Positions 61,346-64,000 of a stretch of DNA of 64,000 nt are shown piece after piece. The first letter of the stretch is position 1; every line of letters begins with the position of its first letter. This DNA comes from an uncultured Winogradskyella sp. Lineage in GTDB: Bacteria > Bacteroidota > Bacteroidia > Flavobacteriales > Flavobacteriaceae. The stretch is taken from contig NZ_CANMJY010000001.1 in assembly GCF_947498345.1 (NCBI RefSeq), positions 186,001-250,000 on the forward strand. The letters run 5' to 3'. The position numbers were made by a program, and so were the translations under genes. Below the pieces are notes generated by a model, which saw only the letters and a program-made list of their open reading frames with translations, ran no database searches and was not told the DNA's origin.

Positions 61346-63577
61346 ATGAAAATAAGACACTTCGCTGCAATAGTAGGTTTTTTAACTACTGCCTTAATTT
61401 ATTGTCAAGACAAACAGATTTCACTCGAAGCTATATGGAGTGGTGAATTTAGAACTGAAGGCATGCAAGCCTTACATTCTATGAAAAATGGAAAACAGTA
61501 CTCAGTTCTTAATTTTGATAGAAATACAAGAACCTCTACAATAGATATTTACGATTATAAAACTTTAGAAAAAGTAAAAACCTTGGTGTCCTCTGAAGAT
61601 ATTTCAGAAATTCAAGGTTTTTTTGATTACAGTTTTAGCGATGATGAGTCTAAAGTAATTTTAACGACTAATGAAGTACCTGTGTTTAGACGCTCGAGAC
61701 TGGGTGAATACTATGTATACGATCTTAAGACCAAAGCCTTAATTAAAGTTGCTGATGATTTGGTACAAGAACCTACATTATCACCAGATGGTACTAAAGT
61801 TGCCTATGGTTTTGAAAACAATCTTTATGTAAAAGATTTAGCTTCTGGTAAAGTAAAGCAAATCACTACAGATGGCGAAAAGAACAAAATTATAAACGGT
61901 ATTACAGATTGGGTTTACGAAGAAGAATTTAGTTTCGTTAGGGCTTTTGATTGGAATGCAGATAGTAACTTAATTGCTTTTATTCGTTTCGATGAATCCG
62001 AAGTCCCAGAGTTTTCAATGGATGTTTTTGGTTCAGAATTATACCAGACTCAACAAGTGTTTAAATACCCTAAAGCCGGAGAAACCAATTCTAAAGTGTC
62101 TTTACATTTATACGATTTAGAGGCCAATAAGACACAAGCTTTAGAAGTAGACAAAGCATATACGGATTACTACATCCCAAGAATAAAGTGGGCTAAAGAC
62201 GCTAATGTATTAAGTGCTCAGTATATGAATCGTCATCAAAATGAATTAGATCTTTGGATGATTGATACCTATGAAATGAGCTACGACTTAGTTCTTGAAG
62301 AAAAAGATAAAGCTTATATCGATGTAACATTCAACCTTACATTTTTAAAAGATAATAGCTTTATATGGACGAGCGAAAAAGATGGTTATAACCATCTTTA
62401 TCATTATTCAAAAGAAGGGATGTTAATTAATCAGGTAACAAATGGTGACTGGGAAGTAACCAATTACTATGGCTTTAATGAAAAAGAGAATACAATCTAT
62501 TATCAGTCAGTTGAAAATGGCTCAATAAACAGAGATGTATATTCTATAAAATTAAATGGTAAAAACAAGAAACGATTAACAAAAACTGATGGCACCAATA
62601 GTGCAGCGTTTAGTGCGGATTTTACGTATTTTATCAATACGCATTCTAGTGCTACAACTCCTCCAGAATATACACTACATAGCTCTAAATCAGGAAACCT
62701 TGTAAAAGGGATTAAAGACAATGATAAATTGGCTCAGAAAGTAGGAGACTATGTTACGTCCAAAAAAGAATTTAGTACCATAAATATTAATGGTAACGAT
62801 TTAAATATGTGGATGGTTAAACCTGCAGATTTTGACGAATCAAAAACGTATCCACTCTTTATGTATCAATATTCAGGTCCAGGATCTCAGCAAGTGGCAA
62901 ATCGTTGGAATGGTGCCAACGATTACTGGTACCAAATGCTGGCACAACAAGGTTATATTGTAGTTTGTATAGATGGTAGAGGAACAGGCTATAAAGGAGC
63001 AGATTTTAAAAAAGTAACACAGAACGAACTTGGTAAATACGAAGTTGAAGACCAAATCGCAGCAGCTAAAAAATTAGGAGCATTACCTTATATAGACGAA
63101 GAACGTATCGGGATTTGGGGTTGGAGTTATGGCGGTTTTATGAGTAGTAATGCTTTGTTTAAAGGTAATGATGTGTTTAAAATGGCAATCGCTGTAGCAC
63201 CAGTTACAAGCTGGAGGTTCTATGACACCATTTATACAGAACGTTATATGACCACACCTCAAGAAAACCCTAGTGGTTATGATGAAAACTCACCAATAAA
63301 CCATGTCGATAAATTAAAGGGCGATTTTCTTTTAATTCATGGCTCTGGTGATGATAATGTACATTTACAGAATACCATGCGCATGGTCGAAGCATTAGTA
63401 CAAGCTGATAAACAATTTGAATGGATGATATATCCTGATAAGAACCATGGTATTTATGGAGGAAATACACGATTACATTTATATAAAAAGATGACCAACT
63501 TTATCAATAGAACTTTAGGTGATAAACTTAAAAAGGATGATAAAGAAGAAAAAGAAATGTCAAAGATTAAAGGTTAA
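61346..63577 (+). CDS. Secreted S9 family dipeptidyl-peptidase (DPP IV-like)
   Basis: The 743-residue protein has a signal peptide (MKIRHFAAIVGFLTTALIYC), an N-terminal beta-propeller (about 60-480; the EEEFSFVRAF double-Glu motif binds the substrate N-terminus) and a C-terminal hydrolase domain with GWSYGGFMS (Ser), HGSGDDNVHLQN (Asp) and DKNHGIYGG (His). It removes N-terminal dipeptides, often X-Pro, in the periplasm. The downstream POT transporter gene suggests peptide uptake as a unit. A T at the -7 region (TAAACTTG, near 61311) may be its promoter. Confidence 0.93.
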   Translation: MKIRHFAAIVGFLTTALIYCQDKQISLEAIWSGEFRTEGMQALHSMKNGKQYSVLNFDRNTRTSTIDIYDYKTLEKVKTLVSSEDISEIQGFFDYSFSDDESKVILTTNEVPVFRRSRLGEYYVYDLKTKALIKVADDLVQEPTLSPDGTKVAYGFENNLYVKDLASGKVKQITTDGEKNKIINGITDWVYEEEFSFVRAFDWNADSNLIAFIRFDESEVPEFSMDVFGSELYQTQQVFKYPKAGETNSKVSLHLYDLEANKTQALEVDKAYTDYYIPRIKWAKDANVLSAQYMNRHQNELDLWMIDTYEMSYDLVLEEKDKAYIDVTFNLTFLKDNSFIWTSEKDGYNHLYHYSKEGMLINQVTNGDWEVTNYYGFNEKENTIYYQSVENGSINRDVYSIKLNGKNKKRLTKTDGTNSAAFSADFTYFINTHSSATTPPEYTLHSSKSGNLVKGIKDNDKLAQKVGDYVTSKKEFSTININGNDLNMWMVKPADFDESKTYPLFMYQYSGPGSQQVANRWNGANDYWYQMLAQQGYIVVCIDGRGTGYKGADFKKVTQNELGKYEVEDQIAAAKKLGALPYIDEERIGIWGWSYGGFMSSNALFKGNDVFKMAIAVAPVTSWRFYDTIYTERYMTTPQENPSGYDENSPINHVDKLKGDFLLIHGSGDDNVHLQNTMRMVEALVQADKQFEWMIYPDKNHGIYGGNTRLHLYKKMTNFINRTLGDKLKKDDKEEKEMSKIKG

Positions 63578-63606
63578 ACTAACAATAACTAACTAAAATA
63601 AATTAT

Positions 63607-64000
63607 ATGTCAACAGCAATTAAACAACCGCATCAAAAAGAACTATTTGGGCAACCGATAGGCTTGTATATATTGTTTCTAACAGAAATGTGGGAGCGTT
63701 TCTCTTATTACGGAATGAGAGCTTTATTAGTGCTATATATGACAACAGCTACAATAGGTGATGATAGAGGAGCAGGTTTAGGCTGGACAAGTAAAGAAGC
63801 TCTTGCACTATATGGATGGTATACTATGTTGGTTTATGTGATGTCTATCCCAGGAGGAATGATTGCTGACAAACTAATAGGTCAGAAAAAAGCGGTTTTA
63901 GTTGGTGCTATAATACTATGTCTAGGTCATGGAGTCCTTGTGCTAACAGATATTTGGGCTTTTTATACTGGTCTAGGTCTTGTGATTTTGGGAGTAGGTC
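63607..64000 (+). CDS. POT-family peptide transporter (N-terminal part, cut by window edge)
   Basis: The first 131 residues are present. ETEMWERFSYYGMRALL-type sequence (here LTEMWERFSYYGMRALLVLY) is the POT/PTR signature in the first helix, with the ExxER proton-coupling motif. YGWYTMLVYVMSIPGGMIAD is the second conserved region. It imports di- and tripeptides with protons. It starts 29 bases after the DPP IV-like gene, consistent with an operon for peptide use. Confidence 0.92.
   Translation, partial: MSTAIKQPHQKELFGQPIGLYILFLTEMWERFSYYGMRALLVLYMTTATIGDDRGAGLGWTSKEALALYGWYTMLVYVMSIPGGMIADKLIGQKKAVLVGAIILCLGHGVLVLTDIWAFYTGLGLVILGVG

Overview
The window looks like chromosomal DNA of a marine Flavobacteriaceae bacterium (Bacteroidota). 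It is AT-rich. It carries gliding genes gldB and gldC, a type IX secretion C-terminal sorting domain, a GYDIA-type GHMP kinase beside HMG-CoA reductase, DUF6090 and DUF4230 proteins, and Bacteroidota promoters of the TAnnTTTG type. Two conserved core segments flank about 30 kb of accessory DNA.

Left core (1-21075): the start of a phenylacetyl-CoA epoxidase reductase gene (paaE) with a TetR regulator and a perfect palindromic operator; rhodanese; DUF4230; secreted and lipoprotein genes; TfoX-like; a frameshifted SRPBCC gene; GNAT; gldC-gldB; nadE; an atypical response regulator with Glu at the phosphorylation position; and dnaG with a degenerate zinc finger. Two catabolic blocks follow on the minus strand. 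One is purine catabolism (xanthine dehydrogenase xdhA/xdhB and a guanine deaminase-like enzyme). The other is a complete 4-hydroxyproline pathway (epimerase, D-hydroxyproline dehydrogenase, pyrroline deaminase, ketoglutarate-semialdehyde dehydrogenase) with a divergent AraC regulator. A strong terminator closes this core.

Accessory region (about 21.08-50.98 kb): nine copies of a 100-140 bp imperfect palindrome separate gene modules. On the minus strand each copy starts with a stop-proximal AAC core and ends with a GTT core just upstream of the next gene. The two ends of most modules are reverse complements of each other and differ between modules. This is the architecture of integron gene cassettes with attC sites, but no tyrosine integrase is visible. 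The modules carry DUF6090, HxlR/DUF1569, hydrolase and XRE genes, a small membrane protein, a T9SS-sorted protein, a lipoprotein acetolactate decarboxylase-like enzyme, and a seven-gene D-amino-acid/dipeptide module in the opposite orientation. A rearranged sub-region (26.3-38.3 kb) holds serine hydrolases, AraC regulators and a TlpA-like protein between an intact IS6-family element and a solo end of the same IS, with several gene remnants. The array ends against the C-terminal remnant of a serine recombinase next to tRNA-Phe.

Right core (50.98-64 kb): tRNA-Phe(GAA), coaX, an outer-membrane protein, a TPR protein, lptC, a CorC/HlyC-type membrane protein, a PpiD-like foldase, mevalonate-pathway GHMP kinase and HMG-CoA reductase, an S9 dipeptidyl-peptidase and the start of a POT-family peptide transporter.
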